Shown here piece after piece: positions 30,804 through 39,708 of a stretch of DNA of 64,000 nucleotides. The stretch comes from Mycobacterium heckeshornense (GTDB lineage: Bacteria > Actinomycetota > Actinomycetes > Mycobacteriales > Mycobacteriaceae), in the NCBI RefSeq assembly GCF_016592155.1, contig NZ_AP024237.1, positions 4,526,001-4,590,000 on the forward strand, read 5' to 3'. The notes beneath the pieces are model-generated. The model searched no databases. It saw only the letters and a program-made list of their open reading frames with translations, and was not told the DNA's origin. The position numbers and the translations under genes are program-made. The first letter of the stretch is position 1, and every line of letters starts with the position of its first letter.

Positions 30804-31356
30804 ATGGGGATGTCACCAACCAAACGTTGCGTCGCGGCCGGGGTGGCTGCTGGCCGGCGTCCTGCTGGTCGCCGGATGCAGTTCGACGGTCGACGGCAGG
30901 CCCGTCGCGTCGCCCGGGGCGGGAGCAAGCGAGCCGTCCTCCGCCCGACCGAGCCGCCCGCCCGCACCCGAAGCCCCACCGCGCCCAACGCCGCCCGCGC
31001 AAGCACCGGCAGGCGCCATCCCTCTACCGCCGGACGACAACGGCTATGTGTTCATCGAGACGAAATCCGGCAAGACCCGCTGCCAGATCGATGCCGACAG
31101 TGTGGGTTGTGAGGCCCCGTTCACCAACTCGCCGATGACCGAAGGCGAGCACGCCAACGGCGTCAACGTCACCGCCGGCGGCGCCGTGCAGTGGGTGCTG
31201 GGCAACCTGGGCGCGATCCCCGCCGTCACCATCGACTACCGCACCTACACCGCGCAGGGCTGGACGATCACCGCCAGCGTCGACGGAACCCGGTTCACCA
31301 ACGACCGCACCGGGCATGGCATGTTCGTCAGCATCGACAACGTCGAAACATTCTGA
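30804..31356 (+). pseudogene. Lipoprotein gene with an apparent one-base frameshift in the signal peptide
   Basis: From ATG 30804 the frame reads MGMSPTKRCVAAG and then continues in a wrong frame. Shifting by one base inside the GGGG at 30840-30843 joins it to WLLAGVLLVAGCSSTVDGRP, which is a perfect lipoprotein signal peptide with lipobox LVAGC. The new frame then runs through a Pro/Ala-rich linker and a folded domain (YVFIETKSGKTRCQIDADSV onwards, two Cys) to the stop at 31356. The correct frame has no ATG, GTG or TTG start upstream of the lipobox. Either the gene is broken or one G of the run is a sequencing error. The mature domain seems intact; its function is unknown. Confidence 0.7.
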
Positions 31357-31378
31357 GCTGCCCGTACCCTTAAGCGTC

Positions 31379-32308
31379 GTGGACTTTCGGGTATTCGTCG
31401 AACCTCAGCAAGGTGCCAGCTACACCGACCAGCTTGTCGTCGCCCGGACCGCGGAAGCGTTGGGCTACTCGGGGTTTTTCCGGTCCGATCACTACGTGGC
31501 GATGAGCGGCGACGGGATGCCCGGGCCCACCGATTCCTGGGTGACGCTCGGTGCCCTCGCCCGGGAAACCTCGTCGATCCGGCTGGGCACACTGGTCACG
31601 TCGGCGACATTTCGCCACCCCGGGCCGCTGGCCGTGTCGATCGCGCAGGTCGACGCGATGAGCGGCGGCCGGGTGGAGGTCGGCATCGGCACCGGATGGT
31701 TCGAACGCGAACACCAGGCCTACGGAATCCCGTTCCCGCCACCAAGTGAGCGGTTCGCCCGGCTGACCGAACAACTGGAAATCGTCACCGGACTGTGGAA
31801 CACGCCGCCGAGCCAGACATTCGACTACGCCGGAACCCATTACGCACTGTGTGACTGTCCGGCGCTGCCCAAACCGGTGCAGCGCCCGCATCCGCCGATC
31901 ATCATCGGCGGGCTCGGCACCCGGCGCACGCCGGCGCTGGCCGCAACCTTCGCCGACGAGTTCAACGTGCCATTCGCAAGGCTGGACACCGTGGCGGCCC
32001 AGTACCAGCGGGTGGCCGACGCGGTCGACTCGGTCGGCCGTTCCCCGGACTCGATGACGTATTCCGCGGCGTTTGTGCTCTGCGCCGGGCGGGACGACGC
32101 CGAGCTCACCCGCCGGGCGGCGGCCATCGGCCGCGAGCTTGCCGAGATGCGCTCCAACTCCCCGCTGGTGGGCACGCCGGCCGAAATTGTCGAGCGCCTT
32201 GGCCCGTTCGCCGCCGCCGGTGTGGAGCGGGTGTACCTGCAACTGCTGGACCTGGCTGACCTGGACCACCTGGAGCTGTTCGCCGCCGAGGTGATACGGC
32301 AGCTCTGA
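31379..32308 (+). CDS. LLM-class F420-dependent oxidoreductase
   Basis: 309 residues from GTG 31379. The bacterial luciferase-like TIM barrel shows in DFRVFVEPQ, ALGYSGFFRSDHY, SSIRLGTLVTSATFRHPGPL, VEVGIGTGWFEREHQAYGIP and PIIIGGLGTRR. The TIGR03560-type pattern with GTGWFEREH is common for mycobacterial F420-dependent enzymes. The coenzyme (F420 rather than FMN) is inferred from the family; the substrate is unknown. It starts 22 bp after the lipoprotein gene stop and may share its transcript. Confidence 0.85.
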   Translation: MDFRVFVEPQQGASYTDQLVVARTAEALGYSGFFRSDHYVAMSGDGMPGPTDSWVTLGALARETSSIRLGTLVTSATFRHPGPLAVSIAQVDAMSGGRVEVGIGTGWFEREHQAYGIPFPPPSERFARLTEQLEIVTGLWNTPPSQTFDYAGTHYALCDCPALPKPVQRPHPPIIIGGLGTRRTPALAATFADEFNVPFARLDTVAAQYQRVADAVDSVGRSPDSMTYSAAFVLCAGRDDAELTRRAAAIGRELAEMRSNSPLVGTPAEIVERLGPFAAAGVERVYLQLLDLADLDHLELFAAEVIRQL

Positions 32309-32365
32309 CGAGCCCGGCGTCGGCGCAGCCCCACGTGGTTGCGCGCCGTCAGTACGATCGAACCC

Positions 32366-32908
32366 GTGGCACGTGACGCCGGCCCCGACGACCCCAGCAA
32401 CCGGCCCACCGAACTGGCACAGTACGGCGCGGGCGGGCAATGGCCGCCTGGCTCGGATCGTTTCGGTACCGCCGGCCAGCCAGGCATCACCGAACAACTG
32501 GAAGCCCAGTCCGCGCCTACTCCGTGGTATCGCAAGCGAGCGGTGCTGGCCGGCTGGGGTGCCCTGGTTTTGCTGCTGATCGCGCTGATCGTGTATGGCC
32601 TGATCGAGCTGGCCACCGGTGGTGGCGGCGGTGGCGTTCCGTCTACCACCTCGTCGACCACGACCACCACCACCACCACGACCACACCGACCACCAGCAG
32701 CACCACCACCTCCAGCAGCGAATCGAGCGCGCCGCCGCCCGCCGGTGGCGCCACTGAGCCGCCGCAGCAGGTGCCGCAACCGTCGGGCCAGCAGCCTCCA
32801 CGGCGGCCGCACCTGCCCGAGCAGATCCCGCGGCTGCCGCTGCCGTCGGTGATCACGATCCCGCAGGTGCCGACCGTCATAACGCTGCCGCCTCACCTCG
32901 GGCGTTAA
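32366..32908 (+). CDS. Single-pass membrane protein with Thr/Ser/Pro-rich external tail
   Basis: 180 residues from GTG 32366. A soluble N-terminal part of about 50 residues rich in Gly, Pro and Gln is followed by one membrane helix (WGALVLLLIALIVYGLIEL), and then a tail of about 110 residues. The tail starts with GGGGGG and a Thr/Ser run of about 30 residues (32643-32730) and continues Pro/Gln-rich. Such Thr/Pro tails in mycobacteria are often mannosylated outside the membrane; this is inference. Function unknown. Confidence 0.7.
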   Translation: MARDAGPDDPSNRPTELAQYGAGGQWPPGSDRFGTAGQPGITEQLEAQSAPTPWYRKRAVLAGWGALVLLLIALIVYGLIELATGGGGGGVPSTTSSTTTTTTTTTTPTTSSTTTSSSESSAPPPAGGATEPPQQVPQPSGQQPPRRPHLPEQIPRLPLPSVITIPQVPTVITLPPHLGR

Positions 32909-33228
32909 CGGAGGTTCGCGACACCGTGGTGTTTTCGGCGTGTGAAGGATCGCCGTCGAAGACCAGCACAACCACCACCGGGTCGATCACCACGGCTACC
33001 CCAGACGCCGCTTCCACCCGCGGCGCCGCAATACCGGACCGAACCCCGACGACGGACCGGGCCACCGCCCAGCGGCACAAGTTAGGGCAGCCTTTGTCGC
33101 GGCAAAGCCCGCGAAGATGTCACTATGGGCAGGCCGAGCAGCACCTCAGCAGCGGCAGCAGCCAAGTTACCAGTTAGTAACATCGGCTTAGTTACCGCTC
33201 AGTAACGCCGGAATTGGAGAAACGCTCC
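32909..33228. other. 320-bp intergenic region with tandem operator next to the Fe-S gene
   Basis: No gene could be supported here. Short readings on both strands have low-complexity Thr or Val runs and no ribosome site. The only clear structure is the pair of palindromes at 33166-33206. Confidence 0.5.
33166..33206. promoter_or_regulatory. Tandem GTTAC-N6-GTAAC operators upstream of the Fe-S reductase gene
   Basis: Two palindromes, GTTACCAGTTAGTAAC (33166-33181) and GTTACCGCTCAGTAAC (33191-33206), share perfect 5-bp arms and a 6-bp spacer. Their centres are 25 bp apart and the second ends 22 bp before the GTG start. Size and symmetry suit a TetR-type repressor bound as two dimers. No regulator gene is adjacent. 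Confidence 0.65.
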
Positions 33229-35916
33229 GTGGATACGCAGACGCTGATCAGACTCGTAGTGGGCCTAGGCATGACGGCGATCGTGGGATTGTTCGCCGCC
33301 AGGCGCGCCAGCTGGCTGGTGAAGCTGACGCTCTCCGGGCAACCGGCCACCGGGCGCACCGACCGGCTCGGCACCCGCATCTGGACCGAGCTCTCCGAAG
33401 TGTTCGGGCAGCGTCGGCTGCTGAAATGGTCGATCCCGGGCCTGGCCCACTTCTTCACGATGTGGGGCTTTTTTATTCTGCTGACGGTCTACATCGAGGC
33501 CTACGGGCTGCTGTTTCAGCCGAACTTCCACATCCCGATCATCGGCCGGTGGGACGTCCTGGGCTTCCTGCAGGACTTCTTCGCGACGGCGGTATTCGTC
33601 GGCATCTCCACATTCGCGGTCATCCGCATCCTGCGCAGCCCGCGTGAGATCGGCCGGACATCACGGTTTTACGGCTCCCACACCGGGGGCGCCTGGCTGA
33701 TCCTGTTCATGATCTTCAACGTGATCTGGACCTACGTGCTGGTTCGCGGTTCGGCGGTCAACAACGCGACGCTGCCCTACGGCAAGGCGGCGTTCCTGTC
33801 GCAACTGTTCGGCGTGATCCTCAAACCGCTCGGCCACACCGGCAACGAAGTCCTGGAAACGGTCGCCCTGCTGCTGCACATCGGCGTCATGCTGGCGTTC
33901 CTGATCATCGTGCTGCACTCCAAACACCTGCACATCTTCCTGGCGCCGATCAACGTCATCTTCAAGCGGCTGCCCAACGGGCTGGGCCCGCTGCTGCCCA
34001 TCGAGGCCGACGGCAAGCCGATCGACTTCGAAAATCCGCCCGAGGACGCCACATTCGGCCGCGGCAAGATCGAGGACTTCACCTGGAAGGGCATGCTCGA
34101 CTTCGCCACCTGCACCGAATGCGGCCGCTGCCAGTCGCAATGCCCCGCCTGGAACACCGGCAAGCCGCTGAACCCCAAGCTGCTCATCATGGACCTGCGT
34201 GACCACTGGATGGCCAAGGCGCCCTACATCCTCGGCCAAAAGGAGGCCGACGTCGTGGGCGGCTACATCGAGTCCGGTCGCGGCGAGGGCCACCATGTAC
34301 CCGAGTCCGGGTTTGGCCGGGTGCCCGGTTCGGGGCCCGAGCAGGCCAACCGGCCACTGGTCGGCACCGCCGAACAGGGCGGGGTGATTGACCCCGACGT
34401 GCTGTGGTCGTGTGTGACCTGCGGTGCCTGCGTCGAACAGTGCCCGGTGGACATCGAGCACGTCGACCACATCGTCGACCTGCGCCGCTACCAGGTGATG
34501 ATGGAGTCGGAGTTTCCCGCTGAGCTCTCGGTGCTGTTCAAAAACCTTGAGACCAAAGCCAATCCGTGGGGCCAAAACGCCTCCGACCGCACCAACTGGA
34601 TCGACGAGGTCGACTTCGACGTGCCGGTGTACGGCCAAGACGTCGACAGCTTTGACGGGTTCGAGTACCTGTTCTGGGTCGGCTGTGCGGGGGCTTACGA
34701 CGACAAGGCCAAGAAGACCACCAAGGCGGTCGCCGAGCTGCTGGCCACCGCCGGCGTCAAGTTCCTGGTGCTGGGTACCGGCGAGACCTGCAACGGCGAC
34801 TCCGCGCGGCGTTCCGGCAACGAGTTCCTGTTCCAGCAGCTGGCCGCCCAAGCCGTCGGGACGCTCGATGGGGTGTTCGAGGGTGTGGAGACCGTCGACC
34901 GCAAGATCGTGGTCACCTGCCCGCACTGCTTCAACACCCTGGGCCGCGAATACCGCCAACTGGGCGCCAACTACACCGTGCTGCACCACACTCAGCTGCT
35001 CAACCGGCTGGTCCGGGACAAGAAGCTGGTCCCGGTCAAGCCGGTCGACGGCGACGGCAGCAAACCGTCGATCACCTACCACGACCCGTGTTATCTGGGC
35101 CGGCACAACAAGGTTTACGAAGCGCCGCGTGAGCTGATCGGCGCCTCCGGCGCGACGCTGACCGAGATGCCGCGGCACGCCGACCGCAGCTTCTGCTGCG
35201 GCGCCGGCGGCGCACGGATGTGGATGGAAGAACACATCGGCAAGCGGATCAACCACGAGCGCGTCGACGAGGCGCTGGCCACCGGGGCCACCACGGTCGC
35301 CACCGCGTGCCCGTTCTGCCGGGTGATGGTCAGCGACGGTGTCGACGACCGCGCCGAAGCGGCCGGCCGTGAGGACGTCGACGTGCGCGACGTGGCCAAC
35401 CTGCTACTGGAATCGATCGACCGCAGCGCGGTGACGCTGCCGGCCAAGGGCACGGCCGCCAAGCAGGCCGCCCAGGCCGCTCCCAAGGCCGCGGCCGCAC
35501 CGTCCGCACCGTCCGCACCGGCCAAGGCGACCGCCGAGGCGCCGGCTGAAACTGCTGCGCCCACACAGCAAAAACCCGCCAAAGCCGTCACCGGCCTGGG
35601 CATCGCCGGAGGCGCCAAGCGGCCCGGGGCCAAAAAAGCTGCTGCCTCAACACAACCCGCGACTGCCCCGCAACGAGAAGCCAAAACCGAAGCAGCAGAA
35701 GCTAAGCCGGCACCAGCGCCGGCCAAGGGCCTGGGAATCGCTGCCGGCGTCAAGCGACCCGGCGCGAAAAAGGCCCCGGCTCAAGGTGCTCCGCCTGAGC
35801 AGAAACCGGAAACCGAATCGGGGGTTTCCGGCCAGGACGGTGAGCAGGAATCTCAGACGCCGCCCGTGAAAGGCTTGGGCATTGCCCGCGGTGCTCGTCC
35901 ACCGGGTAAACGCTGA
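33229..35916 (+). CDS. Membrane-anchored Fe-S oxidoreductase (heterodisulfide-reductase-like), Rv0338c-like
   Basis: 895 residues from GTG 33229, preceded by GGAG. The N-terminal part (about 1-250) has several membrane helices of the NarI-like haem b type. Two 4Fe-4S ferredoxin sites follow (CTECGRCQSQCPAW, CVTCGACVEQCPV), then two CCG (Cys-rich) domains with CPHCFNTLGREY, YHDPCYLGRHN and SFCCGAGGARMW. Such proteins carry electrons between a membrane quinone pool and a soluble partner; the partner is unknown. The last 130 residues are Ala/Pro/Lys-rich and contain three copies of a GLGIAxGxKRPG-type motif. Confidence 0.93.
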   Translation: MDTQTLIRLVVGLGMTAIVGLFAARRASWLVKLTLSGQPATGRTDRLGTRIWTELSEVFGQRRLLKWSIPGLAHFFTMWGFFILLTVYIEAYGLLFQPNFHIPIIGRWDVLGFLQDFFATAVFVGISTFAVIRILRSPREIGRTSRFYGSHTGGAWLILFMIFNVIWTYVLVRGSAVNNATLPYGKAAFLSQLFGVILKPLGHTGNEVLETVALLLHIGVMLAFLIIVLHSKHLHIFLAPINVIFKRLPNGLGPLLPIEADGKPIDFENPPEDATFGRGKIEDFTWKGMLDFATCTECGRCQSQCPAWNTGKPLNPKLLIMDLRDHWMAKAPYILGQKEADVVGGYIESGRGEGHHVPESGFGRVPGSGPEQANRPLVGTAEQGGVIDPDVLWSCVTCGACVEQCPVDIEHVDHIVDLRRYQVMMESEFPAELSVLFKNLETKANPWGQNASDRTNWIDEVDFDVPVYGQDVDSFDGFEYLFWVGCAGAYDDKAKKTTKAVAELLATAGVKFLVLGTGETCNGDSARRSGNEFLFQQLAAQAVGTLDGVFEGVETVDRKIVVTCPHCFNTLGREYRQLGANYTVLHHTQLLNRLVRDKKLVPVKPVDGDGSKPSITYHDPCYLGRHNKVYEAPRELIGASGATLTEMPRHADRSFCCGAGGARMWMEEHIGKRINHERVDEALATGATTVATACPFCRVMVSDGVDDRAEAAGREDVDVRDVANLLLESIDRSAVTLPAKGTAAKQAAQAAPKAAAAPSAPSAPAKATAEAPAETAAPTQQKPAKAVTGLGIAGGAKRPGAKKAAASTQPATAPQREAKTEAAEAKPAPAPAKGLGIAAGVKRPGAKKAPAQGAPPEQKPETESGVSGQDGEQESQTPPVKGLGIARGARPPGKR

Positions 35917-35949
35917 AGTCAGCAAATTTCGGTGGACAGGGGTGGCACT

Positions 35950-37224
35950 ATGGTTGACGTGACTACGCATCAGCTGCCCTGGCATACCAGTGCCCATCAC
36001 CACCGGCAGCGCACGTTCGCGCAGTCGTCCAAGCTGCAGGATGTTCTCTACGAGATCCGCGGCCCGGTGCATGCTCACGCCGCGCGGCTGGAGGCCGAAG
36101 GGCATCGCATCCTTAAACTCAACATCGGCAATCCGGCGCCGTTCGGTTTCGAGGCGCCGGATGTGATCATGCGCGATATGATCCAGGCACTGCCTTACGC
36201 GCAGGGATACTCGGACTCCAAGGGCATCCTGCCGGCACGCCGTGCGGTGGTTACCCGTTATGAACTCGTCGACGGCTTCCCGCAATTGGACGTCGACGAC
36301 GTCTACCTGGGCAACGGGGTTTCCGAGCTGATCACCATGACGCTGCAGGCCTTGCTGGACAACGGCGATCAGGTACTGATCCCGGCGCCCGACTATCCCC
36401 TGTGGACCGCGTCGACGTCGTTGGCCGGCGGCACACCCGTGCATTACCTGTGCGATGAAACCCAAGGCTGGCAGCCCGACATCGCCGACCTGGAGTCAAA
36501 GATCACCGAGCGCACCAAAGCGCTGGTGGTCATCAACCCGAACAACCCGACCGGCGCCGTGTACAGCCGCGAAATCCTCACCCAGATGGCAGATTTGGCG
36601 CGCCAGCACCAGCTGTTGCTGCTCGCCGACGAGATCTACGACAAGATCCTCTACGACGACGCCAAGCACATCAGCATGGCCTCGGTGGCACCCGACCTGC
36701 TGTGCTTGACCTTCAACGGACTGTCCAAGGCCTACCGGGTGGCCGGATACCGGGCCGGCTGGCTGGTGATCACCGGCCCCAAAGACCACGCCAGCAGCTT
36801 CATCGAAGGCATCAGCTTGTTGGCCAACATGCGGCTGTGCCCGAATGTCCCTGCCCAGCACGGGATTCAGGTGGCCCTGGGCGGTCACCAGAGCATCGAG
36901 GATCTGGTGTTGCCCGGTGGCCGGCTGCGCGAGCAGCGTGACGTCGCATGGAGCAAACTCAACGAGATCCCGGGAGTGTCCTGCGTCAAACCGGCCGGTG
37001 CGCTGTACACTTTTCCTCGTCTTGATCCCGAGGTGTATGAGATCGAAGACGACGAGCAGCTCGTCCTCGATCTACTGCTGCAAGAGAAGATACTCGTCAC
37101 CCAGGGCACTGGATTCAATTGGCCCGCACCTGATCACCTGCGCATCGTGACATTGCCGTGGTCGCGCGATCTGGCGAACGCGATCGAGCGTCTGGGTAAC
37201 TTCCTGGCCAGCTACCGCCAGTAA
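35950..37224 (+). CDS. alaT: Alanine aminotransferase AlaT-like (class I/II aminotransferase, Rv0337c)
   Basis: 424 residues from ATG 35950. Fold type I PLP enzyme: GNPAPFGFEAPDV at the N-terminus, YLGNGVSELI (cofactor phosphate), INPNNPTGAVY, ADEIYDKILYD with the PLP-pyridine Asp, and the Schiff-base Lys in FNGLSKAYRVAGYRAGW. The sequence matches Rv0337c, annotated aspC in older work and later as an alanine aminotransferase. It transfers amino groups between glutamate/2-oxoglutarate and alanine/pyruvate. It lies 33 bp downstream of the Fe-S gene, as Rv0337c lies beside Rv0338c. Confidence 0.88.
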   Translation: MVDVTTHQLPWHTSAHHHRQRTFAQSSKLQDVLYEIRGPVHAHAARLEAEGHRILKLNIGNPAPFGFEAPDVIMRDMIQALPYAQGYSDSKGILPARRAVVTRYELVDGFPQLDVDDVYLGNGVSELITMTLQALLDNGDQVLIPAPDYPLWTASTSLAGGTPVHYLCDETQGWQPDIADLESKITERTKALVVINPNNPTGAVYSREILTQMADLARQHQLLLLADEIYDKILYDDAKHISMASVAPDLLCLTFNGLSKAYRVAGYRAGWLVITGPKDHASSFIEGISLLANMRLCPNVPAQHGIQVALGGHQSIEDLVLPGGRLREQRDVAWSKLNEIPGVSCVKPAGALYTFPRLDPEVYEIEDDEQLVLDLLLQEKILVTQGTGFNWPAPDHLRIVTLPWSRDLANAIERLGNFLASYRQ

Positions 37225-37235
37225 CGCGCGGCCAT

Positions 37236-37646
37236 TCAGCCCGGGCAGTACACGCTGATCGCGGTGTCGGCGAAGGCCGCGGCGGTGTCCACCGACATGC
37301 CCGGCGATCCGTCGACAATGTCTTGCACGATCTGTTGTTCGGTTTCGCCGCGCTCCAAGCGAGAGCAGACACGATGCGCATCGTTGATCGTGACGTCGCG
37401 AGCCGCCGATAGTTGAAGCCCCTGCGCGGTCAGCAGGAACAAAAATCGACCGTCCCTGTCGAGCGTTCCGGTCGATGGTGCGGGTGGCGCGGATCGGGCC
37501 TGGGCATCTGGCGCACCGTCGATTGGCGCGAAACGCTGGTGTTTCCAGGAGAAAACCAGGACTCCGGCAACAGCGACGACCGCGACCACGACCCCGATGA
37601 CCACGGCCGATCCGCGGATCGGTGGCGGGGGCTGTGTTGTTGCCAT
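37236..37646 (-). CDS. DUF732 family membrane-anchored protein
   Basis: 136 residues from ATG 37646. One N-terminal membrane helix (GSAVVIGVVVAVVAVAGVLV) is followed by a Pro/Ala linker and a C-terminal DUF732 domain with two Cys: INDAHRVCSRLERGETEQQI and FADTAISVYCPG. DUF732 proteins are small helical, disulfide-bonded and found mainly in mycobacteria; function unknown. It converges with alaT, 11 bp apart, and lies 25 bp downstream of rmlA on the same strand, ending the probable rmlA transcript. Confidence 0.85.
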   Translation of the reverse strand: MATTQPPPPIRGSAVVIGVVVAVVAVAGVLVFSWKHQRFAPIDGAPDAQARSAPPAPSTGTLDRDGRFLFLLTAQGLQLSAARDVTINDAHRVCSRLERGETEQQIVQDIVDGSPGMSVDTAAAFADTAISVYCPG

Positions 37647-37671
37647 CGTCAAGGCCGGAGGCCGCGCGAAG

Positions 37672-38538
37672 TCAGCGACGTTCCAGCAGCTCCAACAGGT
37701 AGCGGCCATAGCCGGACTTGAGCAGGGTTTGGGCGCGCCGGGCCAGCTGCTCGTCGTCGATGAAGCCCATCCGCCACGCCACTTCCTCGGGGATGCTGAT
37801 TTTGAGGCCCTGCCGACGTTCGATCGTGCGGACGTAGTCGCTGGCGTCCAGCAGCGAGTCGAAAGTCCCGGTGTCTAGCCAGGCGGTGCCGCGGGCAAGG
37901 ACTTCGACGGTGAGCCGTCCCTGGTTCAGGTAAATCTGGTTGACCTCGGTGATCTCGTACTCGCCGCGCGCCGATTTCTCCAGCCCCCGGGCGATTTCGA
38001 TCACATCGTTGTCGTAGAAGTACAGGCCCGGCACCGCATAGTTCGACTTGGGTGTGGCCGGTTTCTCCTCGATCGACAGCGCGATGCCGTCCTCACCGAA
38101 TTCGACGACGCCATACGCTGACGGGTTGGCCACCCAGTAGGCGAAAATTGCTCCGCCATCGATTGTTTGGAAGCGGCGCAGGCTGGTGCCCAAACCGGGG
38201 CCGTAGAAGATGTTGTCGCCCAACGCCAATGCCACTGTATCGGTGCCGATGTGGTGGGCGCCGATAACGAACGCCTGCGCCAGGCCCTCAGGCTCGTCCT
38301 GGAATGCGTAGCTGATGTTGATGCCGAACACGGCACCGTCGCCCAGCACGTGGTGAAATGCGGGCGCATCGTGGGGAGCGGTGATCACCAGGATGTCACG
38401 GATACCGGCCATCATCAGGGTGGACAGCGGATAGTAGACCAGCGGCTTGTCGTACACCGGCAGCAATTGCTTGCTCACACCCATGGTGATCGGGTACAAC
38501 CGCGTCCCCGAACCGCCAGCCAGGATGATTCCGCGCAT
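37672..38538 (-). CDS. rmlA: Glucose-1-phosphate thymidylyltransferase RmlA
   Basis: 288 residues, the exact RmlA length. [18 protein letters not shown] is the nucleotide-binding start, followed by [32 protein letters not shown] with the metal-binding Asp, and [20 protein letters not shown]. It makes dTDP-glucose from dTTP and glucose 1-phosphate, the first step to dTDP-rhamnose for the rhamnose linker between peptidoglycan and arabinogalactan. ATG 38538 has GAGGAG six bases upstream. It follows the SnoaL-like gene by 10 bp and is likely co-transcribed. Confidence 0.97.
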   Translation of the reverse strand: MRGIILAGGSGTRLYPITMGVSKQLLPVYDKPLVYYPLSTLMMAGIRDILVITAPHDAPAFHHVLGDGAVFGINISYAFQDEPEGLAQAFVIGAHHIGTDTVALALGDNIFYGPGLGTSLRRFQTIDGGAIFAYWVANPSAYGVVEFGEDGIALSIEEKPATPKSNYAVPGLYFYDNDVIEIARGLEKSARGEYEITEVNQIYLNQGRLTVEVLARGTAWLDTGTFDSLLDASDYVRTIERRQGLKISIPEEVAWRMGFIDDEQLARRAQTLLKSGYGRYLLELLERR

Positions 38539-38548
38539 CAATAACTCC

Positions 38549-38923
38549 TCAGTCGACCAGGTCGGCTTCGGTGAGTTCGGTGGCCGCCAACGCCGACGCC
38601 AGATCGTTGTGGCGGAACACCGAAGTGACGTGATCGTGGACGACCCGGAATGCCGACGCGGCAGTCCCGGTGGCGCCGGGGTTGTCCGGGATGCTGATCT
38701 TTTGCTCGACGACCACGACACCGTCGCGGACGTACATGCGGCCCGGTTCCGCGGTGGTTTTGGTGGCGGCCGCCCACTTGCGCAACGCCTCGTGTCCCTG
38801 CCCGGCACCGTGGGCGTCGCCGATTTCGATGTCCTTGCTGGACAACGCCACCAGCGTATCGAGGTCGCCGGTGTTGAGCGCGTCGTGCCAGGCCAAAACG
38901 GTGGCGATCTCCGATGTGGTCAT
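38549..38923 (-). CDS. SnoaL/NTF2-like protein
   Basis: 124 residues from ATG 38923 (an ATG three codons upstream is also possible). The alpha+beta cone fold of the SnoaL/NTF2 superfamily can be read in [50 protein letters not shown] and [13 protein letters not shown]. Members are polyketide cyclases, isomerases or non-catalytic ligand binders; conserved catalytic residues cannot be assigned. It lies immediately upstream of rmlA on the same strand and 25 bp downstream of the MDMPI gene. Confidence 0.8.
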   Translation of the reverse strand: MTTSEIATVLAWHDALNTGDLDTLVALSSKDIEIGDAHGAGQGHEALRKWAAATKTTAEPGRMYVRDGVVVVEQKISIPDNPGATGTAASAFRVVHDHVTSVFRHNDLASALAATELTEADLVD

Positions 38924-38948
38924 GATGTGCAAGGTACCGCCGCTGCCC

Positions 38949-39704
38949 CTAAAAAGGCGTGCGGTCCAGCCAGTTCTGCCAGACGCTGGTGTCGCCGAAC
39001 ACCGCGATGTCGGTGTCGGCGGTCTGAACCCGGCGCGTCATCGCCAGCATCAGATCGGTGGCGCTGCCGCGCAACGCGACCGTGCCCTTGCCGTGCTCGT
39101 GCGACCAGGTGATCCGGTCGTCAGCAGCGTGGACGGTCCATTCGCCGGACACGCCCAGGCCGGGGTCGGTGGCGTGCAGGTGCATGGTGGTACCCGGGTC
39201 GAGGGGTAGCGGTGCGCCGTCGGGGTCGGCCTGGCCGGCGACCCGTTCCAGCCATTCGCTGATCGCGTCGGCCGCCAGCTCGGGTTGCAGCGTGTACTCG
39301 ATACCGAGCGCGAACGCGGCGTCGGCGCGGTGCACCGCCGTCTCGTGCAGCCTCCGCCGGATCCACCAGTACGCCGGGCGCTGTCCGATGAAGGTCCAGA
39401 CCGGCGTGTCGAGTCCCGCCTGTTCGACGGCATCGATCAGGCGCTGCGCGCCGTCATACAGCCAGGAGATCGCCTCGTCGGGGTCCGCGGGAGGTTTGCC
39501 GCCTTCGACGGCGCGGGGGTCGAGAAAGTGGTCGACGCGGTCGGTGATGATCTGCGCCGCCCACCGGTCGCCGCGGCCGACGTGACGAAACAGCTCCTTG
39601 AAGGTCCAGCCGGGGCAGGTCGGCACCGGGGTGGTCGGGTCGCCCCTGCGGATGACGTCGCCGAAGGCTCGGTTTTGCTCGAGGAATGCCGCCGCGTAGT
39701 CCAC
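38949..39704 (-). CDS. Maleylpyruvate isomerase family mycothiol-dependent enzyme (DinB-like)
   Basis: 251 residues from GTG 39704. The N-terminal DinB-like helical bundle has FRHVGRGDRWAAQII (first metal His) and RRRLHETAVHRADA (H-x-x-x-H), the three-His zinc set of mycothiol-dependent enzymes; CPGWTFKELFRHVG is typical of the MDMPI_N domain. The C-terminal MDMPI_C domain ends in VFGDTSVWQNWL. It probably adds or isomerises with mycothiol; substrate unknown. It resembles Rv0332 and lies 4 bp after the udgA stop. Confidence 0.85.
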   Translation of the reverse strand: MDYAAAFLEQNRAFGDVIRRGDPTTPVPTCPGWTFKELFRHVGRGDRWAAQIITDRVDHFLDPRAVEGGKPPADPDEAISWLYDGAQRLIDAVEQAGLDTPVWTFIGQRPAYWWIRRRLHETAVHRADAAFALGIEYTLQPELAADAISEWLERVAGQADPDGAPLPLDPGTTMHLHATDPGLGVSGEWTVHAADDRITWSHEHGKGTVALRGSATDLMLAMTRRVQTADTDIAVFGDTSVWQNWLDRTPF

Positions 39705-39708
39705 GCGG

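Noticed and set aside
32926..33177. Short plus-strand frame (83 codons) before the Fe-S gene
   Set aside because: Thr-rich composition from a simple repeat, no ribosome site, and it runs into the tandem operators.
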